Shown here piece after piece: positions 36,713 through 46,115 of a stretch of DNA of 64,000 nucleotides (positions within the stretch are counted from its first letter, which is position 1; every line of letters begins with the position of its first letter). Under the pieces are notes generated by a model, which was given only the letters and a program-made list of their open reading frames with translations, made no database searches and had not been told where the DNA came from. Origin of the DNA: Candidatus Binataceae bacterium (GTDB taxonomy: Bacteria > Desulfobacterota > Binatia > Binatales > Binataceae); contig DATGHL010000029.1 of NCBI GenBank assembly GCA_035308025.1, positions 103,287-167,286 on the forward strand, in the 5' to 3' direction. Position numbers and translations under genes: made by a program.

Positions 36713-37837
36713 ATGAAGGCCGCAGTTTTTCATGGCGCGCAACAACCCCTGACGATTGAAGAGGTCGAGATCGATCAGCCGCAGGACCGCGAAGTGCTCG
36801 TGCGCACTGTCGCGAGCGGCGTCTGCCATAGCGATCTGCATTTTATCGAAGGGCTCTACCCCTATCCGCAGCCCGCCATTCTGGGGCATGAAGCCGCGGG
36901 AGTGGTCGAGCAGGTTGGCCGCAGCGTCACCTATTTGCAGCCGGGCGACCACGTAATCGGTTGTCTCTCGGTCTTCTGCGGATATTGCGAGGATTGCATG
37001 ACCGGGCATCCGAGCCGCTGCTCGAATCATCTCGCGACGCGGCGCGGCAAAGATGAGAAGCCGCGGCTCTCGCAAAAGGGTAAGCCGCTCAAGCAGTTCG
37101 CGGAACTCTCGACCTACGCCGAGCAGATGCTCGTGCATGAGAACGCGCTGGTGAAGATCGGCAAGGACATTCCGCTCGATCGTGCGGCGCTGGTCGGCTG
37201 CGGCGTGACCACCGGGATGGGCGCGGTATTGAACACCGCCCGAATCGAGCCGGGCTCGACGGTGGCGGTCTTCGGCTGCGGCGGCGTCGGCCTAGCGGCG
37301 ATTCAGGGCGCGCGCATCGCCGGCGCCCGGATGATCATCGCGGTTGATCAGTTCCCCAACAAGCTCGCGATGGCGCAGCGGCTGGGCGCGACGCACACCG
37401 TCGACTCGTCCAAGGACGATCCGGTCAAGGCGATCCGGGCTCTCACGAGCAAGGGTGACACCGGTGGCGGAATGATGTCGCCCTCTAACGATGGCGTGGA
37501 CTACGCCTTCGAGGCCGTCGGGCTCAAGCTACTCGCCGAGATGTGCTTCGAGGCCATCAAGCCGGGCGGGACTGCGACGATCATCGGAATGATCCCGGTT
37601 GGGCAGAAAATCGCGATCAATGGCGGCAAGTTGCTCACCGAGCGCAAACTCCAAGGCACCAACATGGGCTCGAACCGCTTTCGGATTGATATGCCGCGGT
37701 ATCTGGATTACTACCAACAGGGACGCCTGAACCTGGATGACATGATCAGCCGCCGCGGCAGGCTCGAGGATGTGAACGAGGCCTTCCGTGCGATGAAGGC
37801 CGGTGAAGTCGCGCGTACGGTCCTGATGTTCGATTGA
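36713..37837 (+). CDS. Zinc-dependent alcohol dehydrogenase, copy 1
   Basis: A 374-residue medium-chain dehydrogenase of the class III-like zinc type. The catalytic zinc ligands lie in GVCHSDLHF and GHEAAGVVE, and the structural zinc is bound by CGYCEDCMTGHPSRC. The NAD-binding motif is VFGCGGVGLAAIQGARIAGA, with an acidic residue following later (AVDQF). An inserted loop (KGDTGGGMMSPSNDG) precedes VDYAFEAVG. It has the GGGAGA-type SD. A tandem paralogue follows after 49 bp. Confidence 0.93.
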   Translation: MKAAVFHGAQQPLTIEEVEIDQPQDREVLVRTVASGVCHSDLHFIEGLYPYPQPAILGHEAAGVVEQVGRSVTYLQPGDHVIGCLSVFCGYCEDCMTGHPSRCSNHLATRRGKDEKPRLSQKGKPLKQFAELSTYAEQMLVHENALVKIGKDIPLDRAALVGCGVTTGMGAVLNTARIEPGSTVAVFGCGGVGLAAIQGARIAGARMIIAVDQFPNKLAMAQRLGATHTVDSSKDDPVKAIRALTSKGDTGGGMMSPSNDGVDYAFEAVGLKLLAEMCFEAIKPGGTATIIGMIPVGQKIAINGGKLLTERKLQGTNMGSNRFRIDMPRYLDYYQQGRLNLDDMISRRGRLEDVNEAFRAMKAGEVARTVLMFD

Positions 37838-37886
37838 AGCGTCAACCCGGGAAAAACCAAATCGAAAATTTCGAGGAGAGAGCGCA

Positions 37887-39026
37887 ATGCAGATGAAAGC
37901 CGCCATTTTTCACGGACCAAATCAGCCGCTGACGATCGAGCAAGTCGATATCGACGAACCGCAAGACCACGAGGTTCTGGTCAAGACCGCGGCCAGCGGC
38001 GTCTGCCACAGCGATCTGCATTTCGTCGAGGGTCTGTATCCGCATCCGGCGCCCGCGATTCTGGGTCACGAGGCGGCCGGCGTGGTCGAGAAAGTCGGCA
38101 AGGCGGTGACCTATCTCAAGCCCGGCGATCACGTGATCTCCTGCCCGTCGGTCTTCTGCGGCTACTGTGACGAGTGCATGTCGGGTCACGCGAATCGCTG
38201 CTCTAACCGTAAGGCCACCCAGCGCAAGAAGGGCGAGAAGCCGCGCCTGTCGCAAAACGGCCAGCCGGTGGCGCAGTTTGCGGACCTTTCGACCTATGCC
38301 GAAAAGATGCTGCTGCACGAGAACGCGCTGGTAAAAATCACCAACGAGATTTCGCTCGATCGCGCAGCGCTGATCGGCTGCGGAGTGACCACCGGGGTCG
38401 GCGCGGTGCTCAACACTGCGAAGATCGAGCCTGGCACGACGGTCGCGGTGTTCGGCTGCGGCGGCGTCGGGCTTTCCGCAATTCAAGGCGCGCGCATCGC
38501 CGGCGCGCGGATGATTATCGCGGTCGATCAGTTTGAATCGAAGCTCGCGATGGCGCGCCGCTTCGGCGCCACCCATACCGTCGATGCCTCCAACACCGAC
38601 GCGGTCGCAGAAATTCGCAAGCTCGCCTCGGGCGATAGTGAAGCGGGCATCGATGTGATCTCGGCGCTGACCGCGAGCGCCGGGGTTGATTATGCCTTCG
38701 AAGCGGTCGGCGTGAAGAAGCTCGCTGAGCAGTGCTTCGAGGTCATCAAGCCCGGCGGCACCGCGACCATCATCGGCATGATTCCGCTCGGCCAGAAGGT
38801 CGAACTGGACGGTTCCAAGTTCCTGACTGAGCGCAAGATTCAGGGCACCATGATGGGCGGCAACCGCTTCCGCATCGATATGCCCCGGTACATCGACTAT
38901 TACCTGCAGGGCCGGCTCAACCTCGACGATATGATCAGCAAGCGCATGAAGCTCGAAGACGTTAATGAAGCCTTCCGTACGATGAAGGCCGGCGAGGTCG
39001 CACGCAGCGTCCTGATGTTCAACTGA
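37887..39026 (+). CDS. Zinc-dependent alcohol dehydrogenase, copy 2
   Basis: A 379-residue paralogue of the preceding gene, similar along its whole length, with the same zinc sites (GVCHSDLHF, GHEAAGVVE, CGYCDECMSGHANRC) and VFGCGGVGLSAIQGARIAGA. It differs mainly in the loop before VDYAFEAVG (SEAGIDVISALTASAG). A strong SD (GAGGAGAG) precedes the first ATG; a second ATG two codons later is possible. The pair probably arose by tandem duplication and may differ in substrate range. Confidence 0.93.
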   Translation: MQMKAAIFHGPNQPLTIEQVDIDEPQDHEVLVKTAASGVCHSDLHFVEGLYPHPAPAILGHEAAGVVEKVGKAVTYLKPGDHVISCPSVFCGYCDECMSGHANRCSNRKATQRKKGEKPRLSQNGQPVAQFADLSTYAEKMLLHENALVKITNEISLDRAALIGCGVTTGVGAVLNTAKIEPGTTVAVFGCGGVGLSAIQGARIAGARMIIAVDQFESKLAMARRFGATHTVDASNTDAVAEIRKLASGDSEAGIDVISALTASAGVDYAFEAVGVKKLAEQCFEVIKPGGTATIIGMIPLGQKVELDGSKFLTERKIQGTMMGGNRFRIDMPRYIDYYLQGRLNLDDMISKRMKLEDVNEAFRTMKAGEVARSVLMFN

Positions 39027-39065
39027 GCCGGCAGCGCGGCAAGTTCACATAAAGCGGGGGATTGG

Positions 39066-40223
39066 GTGGATCGAACTGTCGCCCGATCTCTCGCCGCACT
39101 CATCCTGCTCGCAGTAATGATCGGCGGCGCTCGGGCAAGCGCCCAAATGGCTGCTCCCACGGCCGCCGAAACGGGTACGCCATCAAGCGGCCGGGCGCGA
39201 CACGTATTCATCATCGTGCTCGAAAATGAAACCTTCGGGACTAGTTTTGGCGCGAACTCCGACGCGCCATTTCTCGCAAAGGAGTTGACCAGCAAAGGCG
39301 AACTTCTAACTCACTACTACGCGATCGGCCACTACAGCCTGGATAATTATATCGCGATGGTCAGTGGTCAGGCGCCGACTCCTCAGACTCAGCGGGATTG
39401 TATTCACGACTATCAGGACTTCGCGCCCGCAGCCGCCGCGGCGGATAGCTTCGGGCAGGTGAAGGGCAGCGGATGCGTTTATCCTGACAGCGTCCGCACG
39501 ATTGCCAATCAACTCGAAGCTAAGGGCCTGACCTGGGGCGGCTACATGGAGGACATGAGCCGCGATTGCCAGCATCCCGAACTCAACCAACCCGATGATC
39601 ACGTCAAGGCGAAGCCGGGCGACCAGTACGTGACGCGGCATAATCCATTTGTCTATTTCCACTCGCTTATCGACCATCCGACCTGCGACGCACACGTGGC
39701 GCCGCTTACTCATCTCGACGCGGATTTGAAGAGCATTGCGACCACGCCCAATCTGGTCTTCATCACACCCAATCTCTGCAACGACGGCCACGATGGAGTG
39801 TCAGCAATCTGTGTCGGCGGCCATCTAAAATCGGCGGATCGCTTCCTGCAGCAGATGGTTCCGAAAATTCTGGGATCACCGGCCTACCGGCAGGACGGAA
39901 TGCTAATCATCACCTTCGACGAAGGTAAGCTGGGCTATGACGAAAATCACACGATTGATCCTCAGAAAACCGATGTCACCGCCTGCTGTAAGGAGCCCAC
40001 GGGGCCGAACGTCACCATGCCCGGCATCATAGGACCGGGCGGTGGGCGAATTGGCGCGGTCATCCTGTCGCGTTACGTCAAGCCGGGTAGCCGCAACGAT
40101 ACTGAGTACAATCATTACGCGTTATTGCGCGGCCTCGAGGATCTGTTCGGGCTCGATCATCTAGGCTATGCGCAGGATAGCGGGCTGAACTCCTTCGACG
40201 GAGTTTTCAACCAGCGCCCCTGA
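39066..40223 (+). CDS. Secreted phosphoesterase (acid phosphatase / phospholipase C-like)
   Basis: A 385-residue exported protein starting at GTG 39066. A Sec signal peptide covers about residues 1-27 (RTVARSLAALILLAVMIGGARASA). The phosphoesterase motif VFIIVLENETFGTSFG near residue 47-62 matches the metal-binding start of the AcpA/PLC family. Further conserved parts are GHYSLDNYIAMVSGQ, DCQHPE, FITPNLCNDGHD and LIITFDEG. Several cysteines in the mature region suggest disulfides. It is convergent with the amidohydrolase genes, separated by a strong hairpin. Confidence 0.85.
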   Translation: MDRTVARSLAALILLAVMIGGARASAQMAAPTAAETGTPSSGRARHVFIIVLENETFGTSFGANSDAPFLAKELTSKGELLTHYYAIGHYSLDNYIAMVSGQAPTPQTQRDCIHDYQDFAPAAAAADSFGQVKGSGCVYPDSVRTIANQLEAKGLTWGGYMEDMSRDCQHPELNQPDDHVKAKPGDQYVTRHNPFVYFHSLIDHPTCDAHVAPLTHLDADLKSIATTPNLVFITPNLCNDGHDGVSAICVGGHLKSADRFLQQMVPKILGSPAYRQDGMLIITFDEGKLGYDENHTIDPQKTDVTACCKEPTGPNVTMPGIIGPGGGRIGAVILSRYVKPGSRNDTEYNHYALLRGLEDLFGLDHLGYAQDSGLNSFDGVFNQRP

Positions 40224-40275
40224 GTGTGAAGTATGGTCCTCAGTCGGATTTGTCGACTGACTACTGCAGAATAAT

Positions 40276-40309
40276 CGAGGGCCGGCCTCCTTGAGGAGGC
40301 CGGCCCTCG
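40276..40309. terminator. Bidirectional terminator between convergent genes
   Basis: A perfect 15-bp stem (CGAGGGCCGGCCTCC / GGAGGCCGGCCCTCG) with a TTGA loop lies midway between the phosphoesterase and amidohydrolase stops. The outer bases (TAAT on the left, ATTCTA on the right) are AT-rich but contain no long T run. Confidence 0.8.
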
Positions 40310-40332
40310 GATTCTATGACTTACAAAATAGA

Positions 40333-41559
40333 TCAGTTGATTGCGGCGTTGCGACGGCGGAGCAGACCTTCCACGTCAAACTTGAACAGTTTCGCGGCGT
40401 TGCCACCCAGAATTTTCGCGCGGCTCGCTTCTTTCAGGCCGCCCATCTGGCGCTCGATCGATGGCGCGGAATGCGGCCACGATCCCTCGTGATGCGGATA
40501 ATCATTTGCCCACAGAAAATTATCCACGAGGTTATACTTCTCGGCGAGCTCGACGCCGACCGGATCGTCCTGAAATGATGTCGCGCCATGCTCGCGGAAG
40601 TATTCGCTGGGAAGTTTCTTGAGCTTCGGAAACGACCACATGTGATGCTTGCGGGCGCCTTCGTCCATCGCCTCGAGCGCCCATGGCACCCAGCCGATCC
40701 CGCACTCAATGCCGGCGAAGCGCAGCTTGGTGAAACGTTCGAGGACGCCCGACGCGCACAGGCAGGCGATCGGTTCGAGCGTAGGCGAGAGCGCATGGGC
40801 CGCATAGTTGATAATCGCGCCGCCTTCCTTGCCTGCGGCCCGCGGATCACGTCCGGTGCCGATATGAAAGGTAATCGCGACGTCGCAATCCTGGATGACG
40901 GCCCACATCGGATCAAACAGCGACATGTTGTAGTTCGGATCGCGGGAGTCGGTCGAGGCCCAAATCGGCTTTAAGGGCAGATTGACGCCGCGAAAGCCGA
41001 GCTTGGTAACGCGCTTGATTTCGGCGATAGCGAGATTGACATCGGCAGTCATGATGGCGGCGATTGGCGAAATGAAATCGTTGTATGCGCCATAGGTTTC
41101 CCACGCCCAGTCGTTCCAGGCAGCGCATTGCGCCGCGCCGAACTCGGCGTCGCGGGTCGCCCACGCCGTCAGTCCCTTGTTAGGGAACATGATTTCGGCA
41201 TCGACGCCGTCGCGGCGCTGGTCGGCGATTCGCTGTTCGGGCGTATAGCCGGTCTTGCTGCGAATTTCATCCTCGCCTTGGAGGTTGATATCGAGCGGAC
41301 GCGACTTGTGCATCCCCTCCGCGATCTGCCATTTACCGCCTTTCTCATCGACGACGACGCGTGGCAGGCGTTCATGGTACTTCTTGTCCATCCGCGCCAG
41401 CCAGAAACCGGTAGGTTCTTGTGCGTGGCAGTCAGCGGAGATCATCAGATAGCGATTAGGATCTTCGGGACGCGCGGTTTTTGCCCATCCCTGATGGCCG
41501 GGGGTTTTGAGCCGCCAGCGATTGGGCTCGTCGATTTCAATCTGGGCACCCTCGTTCAT
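40333..41559 (-). CDS. Amidohydrolase family protein, copy A (TIM-barrel metal hydrolase)
   Basis: A 408-residue member of the amidohydrolase-2 superfamily, which includes ACMSD-like decarboxylases and hydrolases. The N-terminal metal motif is LMISADCHAQEPTGFW (DxH-type). A buried His follows in VAITFHIGTGRDP, and the C-terminal Asp ligand lies in LWANDYPHHEGSWPHS. An acidic segment precedes YGAYNDFISPIAAIMTADVNLAIAEI. The SD is GGAGGAAG. It is the second of two tandem paralogues. Substrate not known. Confidence 0.88.
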   Translation of the reverse strand: MNEGAQIEIDEPNRWRLKTPGHQGWAKTARPEDPNRYLMISADCHAQEPTGFWLARMDKKYHERLPRVVVDEKGGKWQIAEGMHKSRPLDINLQGEDEIRSKTGYTPEQRIADQRRDGVDAEIMFPNKGLTAWATRDAEFGAAQCAAWNDWAWETYGAYNDFISPIAAIMTADVNLAIAEIKRVTKLGFRGVNLPLKPIWASTDSRDPNYNMSLFDPMWAVIQDCDVAITFHIGTGRDPRAAGKEGGAIINYAAHALSPTLEPIACLCASGVLERFTKLRFAGIECGIGWVPWALEAMDEGARKHHMWSFPKLKKLPSEYFREHGATSFQDDPVGVELAEKYNLVDNFLWANDYPHHEGSWPHSAPSIERQMGGLKEASRAKILGGNAAKLFKFDVEGLLRRRNAAIN

Positions 41560-41650
41560 ACTTCCTCCGTAGTGAGCAAGGCTCTATCTTGAGTTATAAC
41601 AGTCAGGTTCAGGGTCGCACCATCACCTGCCTGTAGCCGAGCAGTCTTTA

Positions 41651-42889
41651 TCATTGGATCGCGGGATTGCGGCGGCGCAGCAGGCCATCCACGTCGAACT
41701 TGAAGAGCTTCGCGCTGTTGCCGCCGAGAATCTTGACGCGGCTTTCTTCTTTTAAGCCGCCAAACTGACGCTCGATCGACTGCGCCGAATGGGGCCACGA
41801 ACCCTCGTGATGGGGATAGTCATTCGCCCACAGGAAATTGTTGACCAGGTTGTGCTTCTCCGCAAGTTCGAGTCCGATCGGATCGTCCTGAAACGACGCC
41901 GCGCCGTGTTCGCGAAAATAGTCACTCGGGAGCTTCTTGAGCTTGGGGAAGGCCCACATATGATGTTTGCGCGCAGCCTCATCCATCGCATCGAGCGCCC
42001 ATGGCACCCAGCCGATGCCGCATTCGATAGCCGCGAAGCGCAGCTTGGAAAAACGCTCGAGCACGCCCGACGCGCACAGACACGCGATCGGCTCAACCGT
42101 CGGCGAGAGCGCATGTGCAGTGTAATTGATAATGGCGCCGCCATCCTTGCGCGCCGCGCGCGGGTCACGGCCGGTCGAAATATGGAACGTGATGGTGACG
42201 TCGCAATCCTGAATCACCTCCCACATCGGATCGAAAAGCGCCATGTTGTAGTTGGGATGGCGCGCGTCGTGCGCACCAAAGATCGGTTTGCAGGGCAGAT
42301 TGACGGCGCGAAAGCCGAGCCCCGCCACCCGCTTGATTTCCGCGATCGCCAGACCGATGTCCGCAGTCATGATGGCGGCGACTGGCGACATGAAATCGTT
42401 GTAGGGACCAAACAATTCCCACGCCCAGTCGTTCCAGACGCGGCACTGCGCCGCGCCGAATTCGGCGTCGGTGGTGGCCCACATGGCGAGGCCTTTGTTG
42501 GGAAAAATGATTTCGGCGTCGATGCCATCGCGGCGATGGTCTGCGATGCGCTGCTCCGGGGTAAAGCCCGACTTGTTGCGGATCGCCTCTTCGCCGGTCA
42601 TCTGGCTGTCGATCATGCGCGACCGCTGCATCCCTTCGGCCACCGTCCACTTGACGCCGTTTTCGTCAACCTCGATCCGCGGCAAGCGGTGTTGATATTT
42701 TTTGTCGATCCGCTCCACCCAGAGCCCGGACGGCTCGTTAGCGTGGCAGTCCGCCGAGATCATCAGGTACTTGTTAGGATCGTCAGGACGCGCCGTGCGC
42801 GGCCATCCTTGATGACCCGGGGTTTCCAGCCGCCAGCGATTGTTCTCGTCAACTTGAAGATTGGTGTCCTCGATCATGGTTTCCTCCAT
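41651..42889 (-). CDS. Amidohydrolase family protein, copy B (TIM-barrel metal hydrolase)
   Basis: A 412-residue paralogue of the downstream gene with near-identical architecture: LMISADCHANEPSGLWVERIDKKY, ITFHISTGRDPRAARKDGG and WANDYPHHEGSWPHS. It starts 35 bp after the dapA stop with a GGAGGAAA SD, so it could be read through from the biosynthetic run upstream. The two copies are separated by 91 bp. Conservation of all putative metal ligands in both suggests that both are active. Confidence 0.88.
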   Translation of the reverse strand: MEETMIEDTNLQVDENNRWRLETPGHQGWPRTARPDDPNKYLMISADCHANEPSGLWVERIDKKYQHRLPRIEVDENGVKWTVAEGMQRSRMIDSQMTGEEAIRNKSGFTPEQRIADHRRDGIDAEIIFPNKGLAMWATTDAEFGAAQCRVWNDWAWELFGPYNDFMSPVAAIMTADIGLAIAEIKRVAGLGFRAVNLPCKPIFGAHDARHPNYNMALFDPMWEVIQDCDVTITFHISTGRDPRAARKDGGAIINYTAHALSPTVEPIACLCASGVLERFSKLRFAAIECGIGWVPWALDAMDEAARKHHMWAFPKLKKLPSDYFREHGAASFQDDPIGLELAEKHNLVNNFLWANDYPHHEGSWPHSAQSIERQFGGLKEESRVKILGGNSAKLFKFDVDGLLRRRNPAIQ

Positions 42890-42924
42890 CGTAGGATCCG
42901 TCTTTAGAATTTAGCGTCAGAGTA

Positions 42925-43797
42925 TCACGTCAGCCGCAGCTCTTTCATCACGGAACGCAGGCGGTCGGCAGCCCCCGCGGTCAGCGGAATCAGCGGCATC
43001 CGCATCTCGTTAGTGCATTTGCCCATAAACGCGCAAGCCTGCTTGATCGGAATCGGATTGGTCTCGGTGAAGAGCGCGCGCATCAGCGGGATCATCTTGA
43101 AATGGATTTCGCGCGCCCGCGTGAAGTCACCTGCGAGCGCCGCCGCCGCGAGATCGTGCGTTTCGCGCGGCATCACGTTGCTGATGACAGCGATCACGCC
43201 CCGCGCGCCCATCGCCATCAGCGGCAACGTCAGCGAATCGTCGCCGGAGAGCATCGCGAGGCGATCGCCGCAAAGCTTCAGGATGTCGGAGCATTGATCC
43301 ATCGAGCCTGAGGCTTCCTTGACGCCCACGATCTGCTTGATCTCGCACATCCGAGCGAAGGTTTCCGGCAGGATATTCGAGCCGGTGCGGCCGGGGATGT
43401 TGTAAACGATCAGCGGGAGATCGACGCTCGCCGCAATCATCTTATAGTGTTTGTAGATGCCCTCCTGCGTGGGCTTGTTGTAATAGGGAGAGATGAGCAG
43501 GGCGCCGTCGGCGCGGACCTCGCGCGCGAAGGTGGTGAGGCGAATCGCCTCGGCGGTTGAGTTCGAGCCGGTGCCCGCAATCACTGGGATGCGACCGCGC
43601 GCCTGCTTGACCACGAGTGTGATCACCTGTTCATGCTCGGCGTGTGTGAGCGTGGCTGACTCACCGGTTGAGCCGCACGGCACCAGACCATCGATCCCCG
43701 ACTGGATTTGCCATTCGACCAGATCGCGCAACGCGGTTTCGTCTACTGCGCCGTCGCGAAAAGGCGTGATTAATGCTGAAAAGGCTCCGCTGAACAT
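42925..43797 (-). CDS. dapA: 4-hydroxy-tetrahydrodipicolinate synthase
   Basis: DapA condenses pyruvate with aspartate semialdehyde, the first committed step to diaminopimelate and lysine. It has 290 residues. The motif GLVPCGSTGESATL binds the pyruvate carboxylate, YNIPGRTGSNI carries the catalytic Tyr, and GVKEASGSMDQ holds the Schiff-base Lys. A GGGAGG SD precedes the ATG. It lies 19 bp after dapF in a lysA-dapF-dapA run. Confidence 0.97.
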   Translation of the reverse strand: MFSGAFSALITPFRDGAVDETALRDLVEWQIQSGIDGLVPCGSTGESATLTHAEHEQVITLVVKQARGRIPVIAGTGSNSTAEAIRLTTFAREVRADGALLISPYYNKPTQEGIYKHYKMIAASVDLPLIVYNIPGRTGSNILPETFARMCEIKQIVGVKEASGSMDQCSDILKLCGDRLAMLSGDDSLTLPLMAMGARGVIAVISNVMPRETHDLAAAALAGDFTRAREIHFKMIPLMRALFTETNPIPIKQACAFMGKCTNEMRMPLIPLTAGAADRLRSVMKELRLT

Positions 43798-43816
43798 CGT
43801 CTATAACCTCCCCGGG

Positions 43817-44710
43817 CTATGGCCTCCCGGCGGCGATCAGTTCATTATCGCCGACTTCGATTTCGCCGCGAAACACTTCGACCGCTTCGCCGGTCATAAA
43901 GACATGATTCGTGCCTTGGCCCGCAGCGCGCCACTCGATTTCAAGATTGCCGCCGCGTAACTCGATCGTTGCCTTACGAGCCGCACGCTCGGTCAGTACC
44001 GCAGCGACCAATGCGGCGCAGGCGCCGGTGCCGCAAGCGAGCGTTTCGCCCGAGCCGCGCTCCCATACGCGCATCCGCAAACGAGTGCGGGACAAGGGCA
44101 AAATGAACTCGGTGTTGACGCGGCGCGGGAAAAACGGGTGATTTTCAAACTGGCGCCCGAGCCGCGCGAACTCGAAGACGTCAAGCGCGAAGACGCTTTC
44201 GTCCGGGACAAACACCACGCAATGCGGATTGCCCATCGAGACCGCGGTGATGCGCTCGACGCGGCCGGCGACTTCGAGCGGGTAGTCGACGACGCGACCG
44301 TCGTGCGCGACCGGAATCTGGCGTTCGTCGAGGATTGGCTCGCCCATATCCACAGTGGCCGCGACACGGCCGCCGCCGAACTCGAGCGTGATCGTCTTGA
44401 TGCCGCAATCGGTATCGACCTTGAGCGTATTGCTCTTGCTGCCCGAAACCTCGTGGTGAAGGCGCGCGACGCAGCGGATTCCGTTGCCGCACATCTCGCC
44501 GCGGCTGCCGTCGGCGTTGTACATCTCCATCCGCACGTCGGCCTTGGAGGACGGGCAGAGCAGAATGAGACCGTCACCGCCAATCCCGAAGCGGCGGTCG
44601 GCGATGCGCTGCGCCAATGCGCCGGGGTCCGCGGGCCGGATCCGATCGGCGACGACATAGATGTAGTCATTGCCGCAGCCGTGCATCTTGACGAAAGGTA
44701 ACTTCTTCAC
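43817..44710 (-). CDS. dapF: Diaminopimelate epimerase
   Basis: DapF converts LL- to meso-diaminopimelate for peptidoglycan and lysine. It has 297 residues from a GTG at 44710 (MKKLPFVKMHGCGNDYIYV). The two catalytic cysteines are in EMCGNGIRC and in GSGETLACGTGACA. It lies 40 bp after lysA, the usual proteobacterial pairing. Confidence 0.97.
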   Translation of the reverse strand: MKKLPFVKMHGCGNDYIYVVADRIRPADPGALAQRIADRRFGIGGDGLILLCPSSKADVRMEMYNADGSRGEMCGNGIRCVARLHHEVSGSKSNTLKVDTDCGIKTITLEFGGGRVAATVDMGEPILDERQIPVAHDGRVVDYPLEVAGRVERITAVSMGNPHCVVFVPDESVFALDVFEFARLGRQFENHPFFPRRVNTEFILPLSRTRLRMRVWERGSGETLACGTGACAALVAAVLTERAARKATIELRGGNLEIEWRAAGQGTNHVFMTGEAVEVFRGEIEVGDNELIAAGRP

Positions 44711-44750
44711 TTTTTCACTGGAGTGCTTTCACGCAATTCCCTGACCCAAC

Positions 44751-46019
44751 TTAAGCATCGGGACCCGGCTTGAGCGTCACGAGTTTTTCGCCGCGAATAA
44801 TATCCTCGAAACTGTCGCGCTGGCGCACCACCGCAAACTCCGAGCCGTTGACGATGACCTCGGCGGGGCGCGGCCGGCTGTTGTAGTTCGAGGCCATCAC
44901 AAAGCCGTAGGCGCCGGCGCTCATCACCGCGAGCAGGTCGCCGGTGCGGGCCTCGGGCAATTCGCGCTCGCGCGCAAAGAAGTCGCCGCTCTCGCATACT
45001 GGACCAACGACGTCAGCAGTGACGAGATTGCGCCCCTCCCGCTTCACCACGGGGCGGATATCGTGGAAGGCTTCGTAGAGGACCGGGCGGATCAGGTCAT
45101 TCATCGCGCCGTCGATCACGATGAAGCGTTTGACGTCGGTCTCCTTGACGTAAAGCACCTTGGTTACGAGGATGCCGGCGTTGCCGACCAAGACGCGGCC
45201 AGGCTCGATGATAAATTTAATACCTAGTCCGCGCAGGGGTCCCATCAGGGCCGCAGCATACTCCGACGGCGGTGGCGGCTCTTCCTGGTAGGGGATGCCG
45301 AGGCCGCCGCCAAGATCGAGATACTTGAGCGCGATACCGTCCGCGCGGAGATCGCGAACAATCTTAGCGACTTTCTGCGCCGCCTCGATGAACGGGCCAA
45401 TGTCAGTGATCTGCGAGCCGATATGCGTGCTCAGTCCGGCCAGTTCGAGCCGCGGCAAGCTACGTGCATCAGCATAGTACTCACCAACCTGTGACAGCGG
45501 GATGCCGAACTTGCTGTCGCGATGGCCGGTAGAAATGTGCGGATGAGTGCCGGGATCGAGATCGGGGTTGACGCGCAGGCTGACAGGTGCGTCGACGCCC
45601 ATCCGACTGGCGACCGCGGAGACGCGGCCAAGCTCCGGTCGCGACTCGACATTGATCATCAGGATCTTCGCCGCGAGCGCCGCCTCGATCTCCTCGTCGG
45701 TCTTGCCGACGCCGGAAAACACGATCTTGCGCGGATCGGCGCCGGCGCGGATACAGCGCATCAGCTCGCCCACCGAAACGATATCGAAGCCCGCGCCCAT
45801 CTCGCCGAAGAGCTTGAGGACGCTGAGATTCGACAGCGCCTTCATCGCGAAACAGATCATTACGTCGGAGCCCTTGAAGGCGTCGCTCAGGACGCGGTAA
45901 TGGCGGCGCAGGGTGCGAGCGCTATAAACGTAGAGCGGGGTTCCGAGCTCCTGGGCGAGGCTGGAGATCGCAACGTCTTCGGCGAAAAGTTCCGCATTTT
46001 TGTAGGTGAAATAGTTCAT
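44751..46019 (-). CDS. lysA: Diaminopimelate decarboxylase
   Basis: A PLP enzyme that decarboxylates meso-diaminopimelate to lysine. It has 422 residues. The PLP lysine lies in ICFAMKALSNLSVL; a conserved His is in GLSTHIGSQ; LDLGGGLGIPY and the GRVLVGNAGILVTKV segment follow; the active-site Cys motif is VGPVCESGDFF. The N-terminal MNYFTYKNAELFAEDV is the typical start. It lies 96 bp after a lipoprotein gene. Confidence 0.97.
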   Translation of the reverse strand: MNYFTYKNAELFAEDVAISSLAQELGTPLYVYSARTLRRHYRVLSDAFKGSDVMICFAMKALSNLSVLKLFGEMGAGFDIVSVGELMRCIRAGADPRKIVFSGVGKTDEEIEAALAAKILMINVESRPELGRVSAVASRMGVDAPVSLRVNPDLDPGTHPHISTGHRDSKFGIPLSQVGEYYADARSLPRLELAGLSTHIGSQITDIGPFIEAAQKVAKIVRDLRADGIALKYLDLGGGLGIPYQEEPPPPSEYAAALMGPLRGLGIKFIIEPGRVLVGNAGILVTKVLYVKETDVKRFIVIDGAMNDLIRPVLYEAFHDIRPVVKREGRNLVTADVVGPVCESGDFFARERELPEARTGDLLAVMSAGAYGFVMASNYNSRPRPAEVIVNGSEFAVVRQRDSFEDIIRGEKLVTLKPGPDA

Positions 46020-46115
46020 TTAACTCTAGGGGCTGCGGTCGCAACTCGTGCTGGATTTTTACCACACGCCGAACCTCGTCCCAAACGACGCGCGCCTGTG
46101 GGCCGTGGCTCGCGG

